Source: Ruegeria sp. A3M17 (GTDB lineage: Bacteria > Pseudomonadota > Alphaproteobacteria > Rhodobacterales > Rhodobacteraceae). From it: DNA of 64,000 nt. The notes under the pieces are model-generated. The model made no database searches and had not been told where the DNA came from. It saw only the letters and a list, made by a program, of their open reading frames with translations. The position numbers were made by a program, and so were the translations under genes. The number at the start of each line of letters is the position of its first letter. The first letter of the stretch is position 1. This document shows positions 53,205 to 62,038 of the stretch, piece by piece. Where the stretch lies: contig NZ_QOCF01000007.1 of NCBI RefSeq assembly GCF_003318255.1, positions 62,001-126,000 on the forward strand, read 5' to 3'.

Positions 53205-53346
53205 GGAGAACCACCCTATCCTTCCTGTTTGGGTTCGCCAGCAGGCGCTGAACCCGGATCGCCTTCCGCGACACTTTCTGTCGCTGAAGCTATTGCAAAG
53301 GCAGCTTTCCTATTGAGACTGACGGCATAGGCATCAGGAGACGTGC

Positions 53347-55764
53347 ATGAAACTCACAACCCAAGTTGCAGTCATCGGCGGCGGAGTCGTTGGATGTTCC
53401 GTTCTCTATCACCTGACCAAGCTGGGGTGGACGGACGTGATGCTGTTGGAACGCTCCGAACTGACCAGCGGATCGACCTGGCATGCGGCGGGTGGGTTTC
53501 ACACCCTGAATGGCGACACCAACATGGCGGCGCTACAAGGATATACGATCCGGCTTTATAAGGAGTTGGAAGAGATCACCGGCATGTCCTGCGGCCTGCA
53601 TCATGTGGGCGGAGTGACGCTGGCAGATAATCAGGATCGGTTCGATATGCTGCTGGCCGAGCGCGCCAAGCATCGATTCATGGGGTTGGAAACCGAAATC
53701 GTTGGCCCGGATGAGATCAAAAAGATCGCTCCGATCACCAACACCGACGGGATCATCGGCGCGCTTTATGATCCGCTGGACGGTCATCTGGACCCGTCAG
53801 GGACCACCCATGCCTATGCCAAAGCGGCCCGGATGGGCGGTGCAACCATCGAAACGCACTGCATGGTACGCGAAACCATCCAGCGCCCCGACGGGACATG
53901 GGATGTCGTCACCGACAAGGGTACGATCCATGCCGAACACATCGTCAATGCCGGTGGCCTTTGGGCGCGCGAGGTTGGCGCGATGGCGGGCGTCTATTTC
54001 CCGCTGCACCCAATGGAGCACCAGTATCTGGTGACGGACTCGATCCCTCAAATCGAGGCGATCATCGACGCTGGCGGCGAGCATCCGCATGTGATGGACC
54101 CCGCCGGAGAAAGCTATTTGCGGCAGGAAGGGCGCGGGTTGTGTATTGGGTTCTATGAACAGCCCTGCAAACCCTGGGCTGTCGATGGCACACCGTGGGA
54201 GTTCGGCCACGAACTGCTGCCCGACGATTATGACAAGATCACCGACAGTATCGAATTCGCCTACAAACGCTTCCCCGTTCTGGCCGAGGCTGGCGTCAAA
54301 TCGGTGATCCATGGACCGTTTACCTTTGCGCCCGATGGCAACCCGCTCGTCGGGCCGGTGCCGGGCATGCGCAACTATTGGTCCGCCTGTGGCGTGATGG
54401 CCGGGTTCAGTCAGGGCGGCGGCGTTGGACTGACGTTGGCGCAATGGATGATCGAAGGAGAGCCTGAGCGCGATGTGTTCGCCATGGATGTCGCCCGCTT
54501 CGGCGACTGGATCGGGCCTGGCTATACGCGCCCGAAGGTGATTGAGAACTATCAGAAACGCTTTAGTGTCGCCTACCCCAACGAAGAACTGCCTGCCGCG
54601 CGTCCGAACCGGACCACCCCGATGTACGATATCTTCAGCGACCTGGGCGCGGTTTGGGGTCAGCAATACGGGCTGGAGGTTGCGAACTATTTTACGCAGG
54701 GCGATGAGCCGGGCTATGAAACGCCTTCATTCCGCCGCTCGGATGCGTTCGAGGCGACGGGGCGCGAGGTGCGCGCTGTGCGCAATGGTGTAGGCATCAA
54801 CGAGGTCCACAATTTCGGCAAATATCGCATCACCGGCCCGGGTGCGCGAGACTGGCTGGACAGGGTCATGGCCGGGCGCATCCCAAAGCCGGGGCGACTT
54901 TCGCTGACACCGATGCTGTCGCACAAGGGCAAGCTGATCGGGGATTTCACCGTTTCCTGTCTGGCCGAGACCGAATTCCAACTAACCGCCTCATACGGCA
55001 GTCAGGCATTCCATATGCGGTGGTTCCTGCAGCATCAGGACGATGGCGTTACAATTGAAAATATCAGCGATCGTATGAACGGCTTTCAGATCGCCGGACC
55101 AAAGGCGGCCACGGTTTTGGCGGCCTGTACCCGTACGGACATCTCGGACCTCAGGTTCCTTGATGTTCGCCGCATGACCATCGGTATGACCGACTGCACT
55201 GTTCAAAGGGTCAGCTACACAGGCGATCTGGGGTACGAAATCTACTGTGATCCGATCGCCCAACGGCAATTGTGTTGGACCCTTTGGCAGGCCGGTCAGC
55301 CCTACGGCATGGTGCCCTTTGGCATGCGCGCGATGATGAGCCTGCGGCTGGACAAGTTCTTTGGCTCGTGGATGCGCGAGTTCTCCCCCGATTACACCGC
55401 AGCTGAAACTGGGCTGGATCGCTTTATCGCCTTCACGAAGAACACCGACTTTATCGGTCGCGCCACGGCCGAGTTGGAACAGTCCGAGGGGACCGCGCGC
55501 AAGCTGGTCTCATTCGAAGTGGATGCTGACGACGCTGACGTGAATGCCTATGAGCCGATCTGGCTGGATGGTGCGGTCGTCGGGTTCTGCACCTCGGGCG
55601 GGTATTCCCATTATGCCGACAAATCCATCGCCATGGGCTTCCTGCCCTCGGATCGCGTCCGTGACGGTTTGGAGGTCGAGATTGAGATACTGGGCCAGAT
55701 GCGCAAGGCGCGCGTGATCTCAACACCACTGTTCGACGCGGACAGTGCACGTATGCGGGGATGA
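53347..55764 (+). CDS. Dimethylglycine dehydrogenase-like FAD/GcvT flavoprotein
   Basis: This 805-residue protein joins a DAO-type FAD oxidoreductase (to about 430) to a GcvT folate-binding half. The FAD motif VAVIGGGVVGCSVLYHL is near residue 8. The segment SGSTWHAAGGF near 41 holds the histidine that carries covalent FAD in rat dimethylglycine dehydrogenase. The C-terminal half has the order of the aminomethyltransferase domain (RITGPGARDWLDRVMAGRIP; MRAMMSLRLDKFFGSWMREF). Such enzymes demethylate dimethylglycine or sarcosine, passing the methyl to tetrahydrofolate. An AGGAGA site precedes the ATG. Exact substrate is uncertain; it would fit the methylamine theme of the left part of the window. 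Confidence 0.85.
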   Translation: MKLTTQVAVIGGGVVGCSVLYHLTKLGWTDVMLLERSELTSGSTWHAAGGFHTLNGDTNMAALQGYTIRLYKELEEITGMSCGLHHVGGVTLADNQDRFDMLLAERAKHRFMGLETEIVGPDEIKKIAPITNTDGIIGALYDPLDGHLDPSGTTHAYAKAARMGGATIETHCMVRETIQRPDGTWDVVTDKGTIHAEHIVNAGGLWAREVGAMAGVYFPLHPMEHQYLVTDSIPQIEAIIDAGGEHPHVMDPAGESYLRQEGRGLCIGFYEQPCKPWAVDGTPWEFGHELLPDDYDKITDSIEFAYKRFPVLAEAGVKSVIHGPFTFAPDGNPLVGPVPGMRNYWSACGVMAGFSQGGGVGLTLAQWMIEGEPERDVFAMDVARFGDWIGPGYTRPKVIENYQKRFSVAYPNEELPAARPNRTTPMYDIFSDLGAVWGQQYGLEVANYFTQGDEPGYETPSFRRSDAFEATGREVRAVRNGVGINEVHNFGKYRITGPGARDWLDRVMAGRIPKPGRLSLTPMLSHKGKLIGDFTVSCLAETEFQLTASYGSQAFHMRWFLQHQDDGVTIENISDRMNGFQIAGPKAATVLAACTRTDISDLRFLDVRRMTIGMTDCTVQRVSYTGDLGYEIYCDPIAQRQLCWTLWQAGQPYGMVPFGMRAMMSLRLDKFFGSWMREFSPDYTAAETGLDRFIAFTKNTDFIGRATAELEQSEGTARKLVSFEVDADDADVNAYEPIWLDGAVVGFCTSGGYSHYADKSIAMGFLPSDRVRDGLEVEIEILGQMRKARVISTPLFDADSARMRG

Positions 55765-55795
55765 CAAAAGACGGCTATGACGGCTATGTGATGGT

Positions 55796-56395
55796 ATGAA
55801 AGACATTCCCATCATCCTTTTGGCAGCCGGACAATCCCGCCGCATGGCTGGCACGGACAAGCTGATGCAAATCGTCGATGGCATGCCCTTGCTACGGCGA
55901 TCTGCACAAACAGCGCTACAAGTTGGCCCCGTGATCGTTGCGTTACCGCCTGCCCCGCATCCTCGCCAGGACGCCTTGAAAGGTATGGATGTTGTTGCAG
56001 TTGAAATACCCGACGCTGATGAGGGCATGAACGCCAGTTTGCGCGGTGCTCTTGCGCCTGTGCCCGCCGATGCGGAGGCTGTCATGGTTTTACTGGCAGA
56101 TTTGCCGGACATCACAGTAGGTGACCTGAAGCAGGTCGCAGAGTCTATCCAAGAATATCCAAATTGCTTGATCTGGCGTGGGGCGACAGCCACAGGAAAG
56201 CCCGGCCATCCGGTTGTGTTTGCCCGTCCGCTGTTCAGAGAGCTCAATCAACTTACCGGCGATGAAGGCGCGCAGTCCGTTGTGCAGGCGCATAAGAATG
56301 CAGTGCATCTTCAACCATTGCCCGGTCAAAACGCCCTGTTGGATCTGGACACACCCGAAGATTGGGCGCGCTGGCGGGCCGGGAAGTCCATATAA
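55796..56395 (+). CDS. MobA-like nucleotidyltransferase (MocA type)
   Basis: This 199-residue protein has the MobA-like NTP-transferase fold, with the nucleotide motif LLAAGQSRRMAGTDKL near residue 7, LLADLPDITVGDL (about 100) and PGHPVVFARPLFREL (about 143). It resembles CTP:molybdopterin cytidylyltransferase, which matures cofactor for molybdenum hydroxylases, though none is in the window. It lies 31 bases after the dimethylglycine-dehydrogenase-like gene. Other sugar- or purine-type nucleotidyltransferases share this fold. Confidence 0.82.
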   Translation: MKDIPIILLAAGQSRRMAGTDKLMQIVDGMPLLRRSAQTALQVGPVIVALPPAPHPRQDALKGMDVVAVEIPDADEGMNASLRGALAPVPADAEAVMVLLADLPDITVGDLKQVAESIQEYPNCLIWRGATATGKPGHPVVFARPLFRELNQLTGDEGAQSVVQAHKNAVHLQPLPGQNALLDLDTPEDWARWRAGKSI

Positions 56396-56412
56396 CCTGT
56401 CTGCAAAATTAG

Positions 56413-56444
56413 AAGCGGCCCGGTCGATACCGACCAGGCCGCTT
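56413..56444. terminator. Strong hairpin after the nucleotidyltransferase gene
   Basis: AAGCGGCC and GGCCGCTT pair outside, GGTCG and CGACC pair inside with a four-base loop, and one C-A mismatch lies between. It is 18 bases past the stop. No T-run follows, so it may act as a transcript end-protector or a Rho-assisted terminator. Confidence 0.55.
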
Positions 56445-57050
56445 GCCCAAAACAGGACTACCACTTTTCACCAATCCTGAAAACGCTGCCAAAAATGCCT
56501 ATGGCACCCTGGCTATTCCGCCGCTGAACCTAAACAAGACCCCCTCGTTAACATGCCGCTCAGCGTTTCCAGTGACTGTGACAAGCCGTTGGCACCCCCT
56601 AGTGCCTTCGGCTCCCCCTTCGCTTGGGCAAGTTCATCGTCACCCAAACGGTGCGTCCAAACAATGTAAAATTGGAAAGAACGGTTAATTTTTGGCGTCT
56701 CGGAATGGTTTTTGCGCAACATCCCGCCGAGGCGAAATCTACCTATAGGTGATCAATCCACTGGCCGCTTTAGGCCAAATCAGGCGTTATGTATATTCTT
56801 TATTGAGCATATATAAACCTTATCGGGAGCATATACATTTGAATTGTTCAGGTTACAGAAACACATCACAACCAAGAGATGAGCGGATTTCCGCCACAGC
56901 CTTTCAGTGGTCCTTTGTTACCAAAACTGAATCAATTCAGGTTAAATCGGGATTTGACTTTCGAATTGGCAACAATCGCCGATTCGCAGCAAGCGATTCG
57001 CCACGTATCCCTACGGACCGCCGACATACGACGACCTGTTTGTGGCTAAA

Positions 57051-57064
57051 TTAAGATATCTTAA
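57051..57064. promoter_or_regulatory. 14-base AT-rich palindrome upstream of the Do protease gene
   Basis: TTAAGATATCTTAA is a perfect palindrome about 88 bases before the protease ATG. Its location fits an operator, perhaps for the response regulator encoded downstream, but nothing in the sequence proves this. Confidence 0.4.
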
Positions 57065-57151
57065 TCCTCAGCACAGGAAACTCACAGACTGATGCCTCAT
57101 CTCCTCGGTTAACGCGCGCCTGCAATCGCGCGATATAAACAGGAGACAAAA

Positions 57152-58594
57152 ATGAGCATCCGTAAATCCTCACTGCTTTTGCCACGAGCAACTGGCTTGG
57201 CTGGCGCATCCGCCCTTGGTGCCGCGCTGCTGGCCACGACCGCCCTGCCCTCGCTGGCCGACGAAGCTCTGGCCGATCTGGTCGAAGGCGTGTCGCCCTC
57301 GGTGGTGACCATCATCGCCGAACAGGACATCGTTCCCGTACAAGCCCTGGGACAAGGACAGAATTCTGATTTAGAAGACCCCCCCTTCGGTGAGTTCTTC
57401 AAACGCTTCGGCGCGCCTGAGGGCTTTCAGGCACCGCAGCGCGGACCATCGCAAGGTCTAGGATCGGGGTTTGTACTGGACGAAGCCGGGTACATCATCA
57501 CCAACCACCATGTTGTCGACAATGCCTCGACCGTGACCGTCCGTCTGAGCGACGACCGTAGTTTCGAGGCCGAGATCGTGGGCACCGACCCGCTGACAGA
57601 TATCGCCGTTCTGAAGATCGACGCTGGCGAAGCGTTGCAGGCCGTCGAAATCGGGGACAGCGACGTTATCCGCGTGGGTGAAGATGTCGTGGCCATCGGC
57701 AACCCATTTGGCCTGCACTCTACCGTGACCACCGGTATCGTTTCGGCCAAGGGCCGCAACATCTCGGCCGGACCTTACGCTGAATTCATTCAGACCGATG
57801 CTGCCATCAACAAGGGCAACTCGGGCGGTCCGCTGTTCAACATGGAGGGCGAAGTGATTGGCGTGAACTCGGCGATTTACTCTCCTACCGGCGGTTCGGT
57901 TGGTCTGGGCTTTGCCGTGACCTCGAACATCGTTGAGCATATCGCCGCAGATCTGCGCGATGATGGTCAGGTCAGCCGCGGCTGGCTGGGTGTTTCGATC
58001 CAGAATGTCAGCCCCGAGATCGCGGCAGCGATGGGTATCGACGCCTCAACCGGTGCGCTGGTGTCGGATGTCGTCGCAGGCAGCCCGGCCGAAGGCGTGT
58101 TGGAACAGGGCGACGTTATCCTGACCTTCAACGACGAAGCCGTCGATTCCAGCAGCGACCTGCCGATCCTTGTCGGCACGACCAAAGTCGGTACCGACAG
58201 TGTCATGACCGTTCTGCGTGACGGCAAAGAGCAGCAGATCGAGTTGACAATCGGCCAGCATCAAAGCGCCTCGGCTGAAATCGACAAATCGGTGGACGAA
58301 GGAATCTCGGGCACCGCATTGGGCGTGACCGTCGCACCGCTGACCGACAGCAACCGCGCGCAGATGGGCGTTGCTGAGAATATCGACGGTGTGGTCGTCA
58401 CTGATCTGAAGCCAGACAGCCCCGCTGCCAAGGCCGGTCTGCAACGCGGCGACGTGATCGTGAAACTGGGCAGCCAGGAAACCGCCTCACCTGACGCGCT
58501 GAAGGCCGCGCTGGACAGCGAAAAGACTGACCCTGCGCTGGTGCTGATCAACCGGGGCGGAAACCAGATCTTCGTAGCGGTGGAAATCGCCTGA
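57152..58594 (+). CDS. Do-family periplasmic serine protease (HtrA/DegP type)
   Basis: This 480-residue envelope protease and chaperone has a signal peptide (residues 1-36, ending ALPSLA) and a trypsin-like domain. The catalytic triad is visible: His in ITNHHVVDN (about 114), Asp in LTDIAVLKID (about 148) and Ser in NKGNSGGPLFNMEG (about 223). Two PDZ domains follow (about 270-360 with RGWLGVSIQNV; 390-475 with LKPDSPAAKAGLQRGDVI). An AGGAG site precedes the ATG. A two-component system follows on the same strand, a common arrangement for envelope-stress control. Confidence 0.94.
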   Translation: MSIRKSSLLLPRATGLAGASALGAALLATTALPSLADEALADLVEGVSPSVVTIIAEQDIVPVQALGQGQNSDLEDPPFGEFFKRFGAPEGFQAPQRGPSQGLGSGFVLDEAGYIITNHHVVDNASTVTVRLSDDRSFEAEIVGTDPLTDIAVLKIDAGEALQAVEIGDSDVIRVGEDVVAIGNPFGLHSTVTTGIVSAKGRNISAGPYAEFIQTDAAINKGNSGGPLFNMEGEVIGVNSAIYSPTGGSVGLGFAVTSNIVEHIAADLRDDGQVSRGWLGVSIQNVSPEIAAAMGIDASTGALVSDVVAGSPAEGVLEQGDVILTFNDEAVDSSSDLPILVGTTKVGTDSVMTVLRDGKEQQIELTIGQHQSASAEIDKSVDEGISGTALGVTVAPLTDSNRAQMGVAENIDGVVVTDLKPDSPAAKAGLQRGDVIVKLGSQETASPDALKAALDSEKTDPALVLINRGGNQIFVAVEIA

Positions 58595-58677
58595 CCCGAA
58601 GTCCGCGTGCGCCATTTGATGGGGATTTCTGGCGTGCGCCTCCTCGGCGGATTGAATTGTCCGCACTCCGCCGGGAC

Positions 58678-58705
58678 TGCCGGGTGCGCTGCAACGCACC
58701 CGGCA
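58678..58705. terminator. 11-base perfect hairpin after the Do protease gene
   Basis: TGCCGGGTGCG and CGCACCCGGCA form a perfect stem with a six-base loop, about 85 bases past the protease stop. Only a short AATTT follows, so termination is likely but not certain. It separates the protease transcript from the two-component genes. Confidence 0.6.
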
Positions 58706-58775
58706 CGTAATTTAAGCAAATCATGTGCTTTGCCGGATTTTTGTGTTTAAATCCCGCTAGAAAGGAACGCAAAAT

Positions 58776-59456
58776 ATGAGCCGTCGCCTGCTGATCGTCG
58801 AAGATGACGAGGACACTCGTGAGTTCATCGCCAAGGGCTTTGGCGAGGAAGGTTATGTGGTCGAGCAGGCCGCAGACGGGCGCGAGGGTCTGTACCACGC
58901 CACCGATGGCGGGTTTGACGCCATTGTGCTGGACCGGATGCTTCCCGGTCTTGATGGCCTTTCGCTGATCCGTTCTTTGCGGGCGGCCGGGGTTAAGACC
59001 CCTACCCTGATGCTGACCGCAATGAGCGCAGTTGACGAGCGGGTAAAGGGCCTGCGCTCGGGTGCGGACGATTATCTGGTCAAACCGTTTTCGTTCCAGG
59101 AACTGCATGCCCGGATCGAAGCCCTGTTGCGACGCCCTCAGGAATCCGAGGAAACCGCGACGCTGACCTGCCGTGATCTTGAGATGGATCTGCTGACCCG
59201 CAAGGTCATTCGCGACGGGCAAGAGATTTCCCTGACCCCGCGTGAATTCCAGATCCTCGAGTTCTTTCTGCGCCGCAAGAACCGTGTCGTGTCGCGCACC
59301 ATGTTGCTGGAAGGTGTCTGGGATTACCATTTCGACCCGAATACCAATGTGGTCGATGTCCATATCTCCAAACTGCGTCGCCAGTTGGACGAAGGCGACA
59401 GGCCGTCATTGATTGAAACGGTTCGGGGTGCGGGTTACATGATATCCGATGGATAA
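58776..59456 (+). CDS. OmpR-family response regulator
   Basis: This 226-residue regulator has a receiver domain (acidic pair in IVEDDEDTREF, phospho-aspartate in AIVLDRMLPGLDG at about 51, lysine in DDYLVKPFSF at about 101) and a C-terminal winged HTH (ISLTPREFQILEFFLRRKN, NVVDVHISKLRRQLD, TVRGAGYMI). An AAGGAA site precedes the ATG. It overlaps the sensor kinase gene by eight bases. Its place after the Do protease suggests control of envelope stress, which is inference. Confidence 0.93.
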   Translation: MSRRLLIVEDDEDTREFIAKGFGEEGYVVEQAADGREGLYHATDGGFDAIVLDRMLPGLDGLSLIRSLRAAGVKTPTLMLTAMSAVDERVKGLRSGADDYLVKPFSFQELHARIEALLRRPQESEETATLTCRDLEMDLLTRKVIRDGQEISLTPREFQILEFFLRRKNRVVSRTMLLEGVWDYHFDPNTNVVDVHISKLRRQLDEGDRPSLIETVRGAGYMISDG

Positions 59457-60819
59457 CCTGCGACTTTCGTTCAACAATTCCCGTACCCGCCTCGTCCTTG
59501 CCAGCATGATTCTCAGCACATTGCTGACGGCAATTGTGCTGGGGCTTGTGTACTTTACCGCCAATCGCAGTATCGAGGGCGAGACCCGCTCGGTGGTGTC
59601 CGCTGAATTAACCGGCTTGGCCGATGAATATGAACGGCGCGGCCTGTTCGGGCTATTGCAGGCCATTGAGCGGAGAATTCCAACCGCATCCGAGCGGGAC
59701 GCTCTGTATCTTTTGACTGACCGGTTCGGTGTAAAGCTGGCTGGCAACCTCAAGCACTGGCCTGCGGACGTCACAGCAGGCAGTGGCTGGGTTGATTTGG
59801 AACTTCGCCGGGCCGATAACGACCAATTGGTACCGATCTCGGCCGCCTCGGTACGCTTGCCCGGTGGCGAACGCCTGCTGGTCGGTCGTGATGCCCTTGC
59901 ACGGCAGCAATTCGATAGGGCACTGTTGCGAGCGGTTGGCTTGGCACTTGCGATTGCACTAGCGCTAAGCCTGCTGACAGGCTGGCTTTTCACGCGGCTG
60001 GTCTTCACTCGCCTGTCTGAATTTGCGGGCACGGCAGAAAACATCGTGTCGGGCGACCTGTCCCGCCGCATGCCCTTGCGCGGAACCGGGGATGAGCTGG
60101 ATCAAGTGGCCGGAACCCTGAACAGCATGTTGGACCGGATTGAGGAACTGATCAGCAATCTGCGCACAACCTCAAATTCAATCGCGCATGACCTGCGATC
60201 CCCCCTGTCCCGTCTGCGTCAAAGGGTCGAATCGCTGTCTGACCCGTCCAAAAGTGATCTGGACCGCGAGGTCGACGTGGCCCGCGCCACGGCCGAGATC
60301 GACCACGTGCTGCGCGTTCTGGGACAGCTGACTGAAATCTCACGCGCCGAGGCAGGTGTTGGGCGGGAACAGTTCGAACCAGTAGGTCTTCAACAACTGA
60401 TCGGTGACGTCGTTGAGCTGTACGAACCAGTTGCCGCCGATCAGGGCATCTCGCTGGAAGTCGTCGGCACCGCCCACACTGTTCAGGGGCACCGCCCGCT
60501 TCTATCCCAAGCGCTGTCGAATCTTCTGGAAAACGCCATGCGTTATGCCCCAGAAAAGACGGCGATCACGATCACCCTGACAGAAAACGGTCCTTACACA
60601 TGCCTGAGCGTGCGTGACCGGGGCCCGGGTGTCCCTGAAGAGGATTTGCCACGCCTGCAGGTGCCGTTTGTGACGCTCGATCCCGCTAGAACCGAGCGCA
60701 ACTCAGGGCTGGGTCTGGCGCTGGTCGCGGCGATTTCACACATGCATCAGGGCGCATTCGAGGCGCGCAATTGCGAACCTGGCCTTGAGGCAACAATCAA
60801 ACTTGCGCGTAAGCCCTAG
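59449..60819 (+). CDS. Sensor histidine kinase
   Basis: This 456-residue kinase has a first membrane span (about 13-37), a periplasmic sensor region of about 125 residues, a second span (about 163-183) and a HAMP linker with LSRRMPLRGTGDELDQVAGTLN. The phospho-histidine lies in SIAHDLRSPLSRLRQR (about 246) and the ATPase boxes in NLLENAMRYAPE, VRDRGPGVPEEDL and NSGLGLALVAAI. It partners the response regulator. Its stop overlaps the convergent CYTH gene by four bases. Confidence 0.93.
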   Translation: MDNLRLSFNNSRTRLVLASMILSTLLTAIVLGLVYFTANRSIEGETRSVVSAELTGLADEYERRGLFGLLQAIERRIPTASERDALYLLTDRFGVKLAGNLKHWPADVTAGSGWVDLELRRADNDQLVPISAASVRLPGGERLLVGRDALARQQFDRALLRAVGLALAIALALSLLTGWLFTRLVFTRLSEFAGTAENIVSGDLSRRMPLRGTGDELDQVAGTLNSMLDRIEELISNLRTTSNSIAHDLRSPLSRLRQRVESLSDPSKSDLDREVDVARATAEIDHVLRVLGQLTEISRAEAGVGREQFEPVGLQQLIGDVVELYEPVAADQGISLEVVGTAHTVQGHRPLLSQALSNLLENAMRYAPEKTAITITLTENGPYTCLSVRDRGPGVPEEDLPRLQVPFVTLDPARTERNSGLGLALVAAISHMHQGAFEARNCEPGLEATIKLARKP

Positions 60820-61283
60820 ATTGGCACACCTTTGATCGCCATCATCTTGTTTTTATAACGTTTATCCGCCGTCACATCTGTTCCGAACCAGTCGGGCGGC
60901 GTGTATGCCCGCGCCTCGGCCTCTGTGTCGAACTCCACCTCGACCAGCCGCAGCGGCGCGAGGTTTCCCAGAAAGATGTCCAGCTCAAACACCCGACCGT
61001 CTGGCAATTTTCCGGTATGGCGTTCCTTCTCCACCCGACGTCCTTCTGTTTCCGGCCAGAAGGTTTCGAATTGCTCGGCCGTGATCTCGGCCTCGCGTTC
61101 CACCCGAACCAGCGAACCCACTCCTTTCAGTGTCAGAAAGTACCGGTCATTCTTTTGCCGCAGACGCAGTTCGGTGGAATCGTCCGGCGCGGTCAGATAG
61201 CCTTGACGTACGGTGGCCTTATCCGCGCCGCTCAGGTCGGGCAGTTCCGCCACCAGAAACTTGCGTTCAATTTCGGTGCTCAT
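60816..61283 (-). CDS. CYTH domain protein (triphosphate hydrolase type)
   Basis: This 155-residue protein has the CYTH signature ExExK as EIERKF at residues 4-9, and further tunnel residues in ELRLRQKNDRYFLTLKG, EVEFDTEAEA and DKRYKNKMMA. CYTH enzymes hydrolyse triphosphates such as inorganic tripolyphosphate or thiamine triphosphate; some are class IV adenylate cyclases. It is the last gene of a three-gene operon with a ParA protein and a CHAD protein and starts within the ParA stop (ATGA). Confidence 0.9.
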   Translation of the reverse strand: MSTEIERKFLVAELPDLSGADKATVRQGYLTAPDDSTELRLRQKNDRYFLTLKGVGSLVRVEREAEITAEQFETFWPETEGRRVEKERHTGKLPDGRVFELDIFLGNLAPLRLVEVEFDTEAEARAYTPPDWFGTDVTADKRYKNKMMAIKGVPI

Positions 61284-62035
61284 CGCTTTGAAACCACTCC
61301 GTTTTCCATCTCATCGTACAGCACTTGGTATGCCAAGCCGGCGGCGCTGCGCGGGGCGAATTCACTGACCGGCGCACGGTTCTGCCCCATCCGTTCGATA
61401 TCCGCCGCAAACGGGATTGAGCTGTGCAGGAACCGCTTGCGATAATGCTTTCGCATCGTATCCATCGTCTCAAGGTGCAGAGTCTTACGCTGCTGCACCA
61501 TGGAGAAGAATGCCGTCAGCTTTTTCTTCGACAACTTGTTGGCATCGAAAAACCCGACCAACTGATCGAAAGACCGTTCAGACAGGGTCGTCGGGATGAC
61601 CGGAACTACGATCCTATCGGCCGCTTTGAAGATGTTTTCCGACAGGGTCGAAAAGTTGGGCGGGCAATCCAGAATGATCACCTCATAATCGCTGCCCGCC
61701 GAGATCAGCGCTTTTTTTAGCCGCGACCGCGTGTTCCGCATCCGTGACAGGAAGACGTCAAAATCCCGAAAGGTCATGTTTGCTGGCAGCACGTCCAGCC
61801 CCTCGAAGTCACTGGCGCGAATGGACTTGGTAAACCGCGCGACATCCTCAAAGAACCTTGCATCTGTCAGCTTTTTGGATGGTTTGACGCGCAGATAAAA
61901 CCCGGATGCCCCTTGCGGGTCCAGATCGCACAGCAGAACTTTGTGCCCCGCTGCTGCGTAGGCACGGGCCAGATTGACCGAGGTCGCGGTTTTACCCACA
62001 CCGCCCTTGTTACTGTAACAGGCAATGATCTTCAC
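61280..62035 (-). CDS. ParA/MinD-family ATPase
   Basis: This 251-residue ATPase has the deviant Walker A KGGVGKTATSVNLA near residue 10, the A' motif LLCDLDPQGASGFYL (about 34) and Walker B VIILDCPPNF (about 125). No HTH precedes the ATPase, so it is the short kind that positions cargo along the nucleoid rather than a plasmid ParA with autoregulation, and no parB gene is near. It is flanked by CHAD and CYTH genes, which suggests that its cargo is related to polyphosphate. Confidence 0.9.
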   Translation of the reverse strand: MKIIACYSNKGGVGKTATSVNLARAYAAAGHKVLLCDLDPQGASGFYLRVKPSKKLTDARFFEDVARFTKSIRASDFEGLDVLPANMTFRDFDVFLSRMRNTRSRLKKALISAGSDYEVIILDCPPNFSTLSENIFKAADRIVVPVIPTTLSERSFDQLVGFFDANKLSKKKLTAFFSMVQQRKTLHLETMDTMRKHYRKRFLHSSIPFAADIERMGQNRAPVSEFAPRSAAGLAYQVLYDEMENGVVSKR

Positions 62036-62038
62036 TCC

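Larger units (their letters stand above)
56396..57151. other. 756-base gap without a convincing gene
   Basis: This is the longest gene-free stretch. It begins with a strong hairpin (56413-56444). From about 56690 base composition turns clearly AT-rich compared with the surroundings. Short open frames here lack ribosome sites, codon bias and family likeness, so I do not call them. Visible structures are a near repeat GAGCATATATA / GAGCATATACA (56806 and 56828), a TGGCC-GCTTTA-GGCCA hairpin (56762-56777) and a 14-base palindrome (57051-57064). It must hold the promoter of the Do protease gene and could encode a small RNA. Confidence 0.5.

Noticed and set aside
56443..57054. Short open frames in the gap before the Do protease, on both strands
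   Set aside because: No ribosome sites, no codon bias like the neighbours and no recognisable domain; the region also turns AT-rich.
61280..62035. ParA as a plasmid partition gene
   Set aside because: It lacks an N-terminal HTH, there is no parB or replication gene nearby, and the flanking genes are chromosomal in type.
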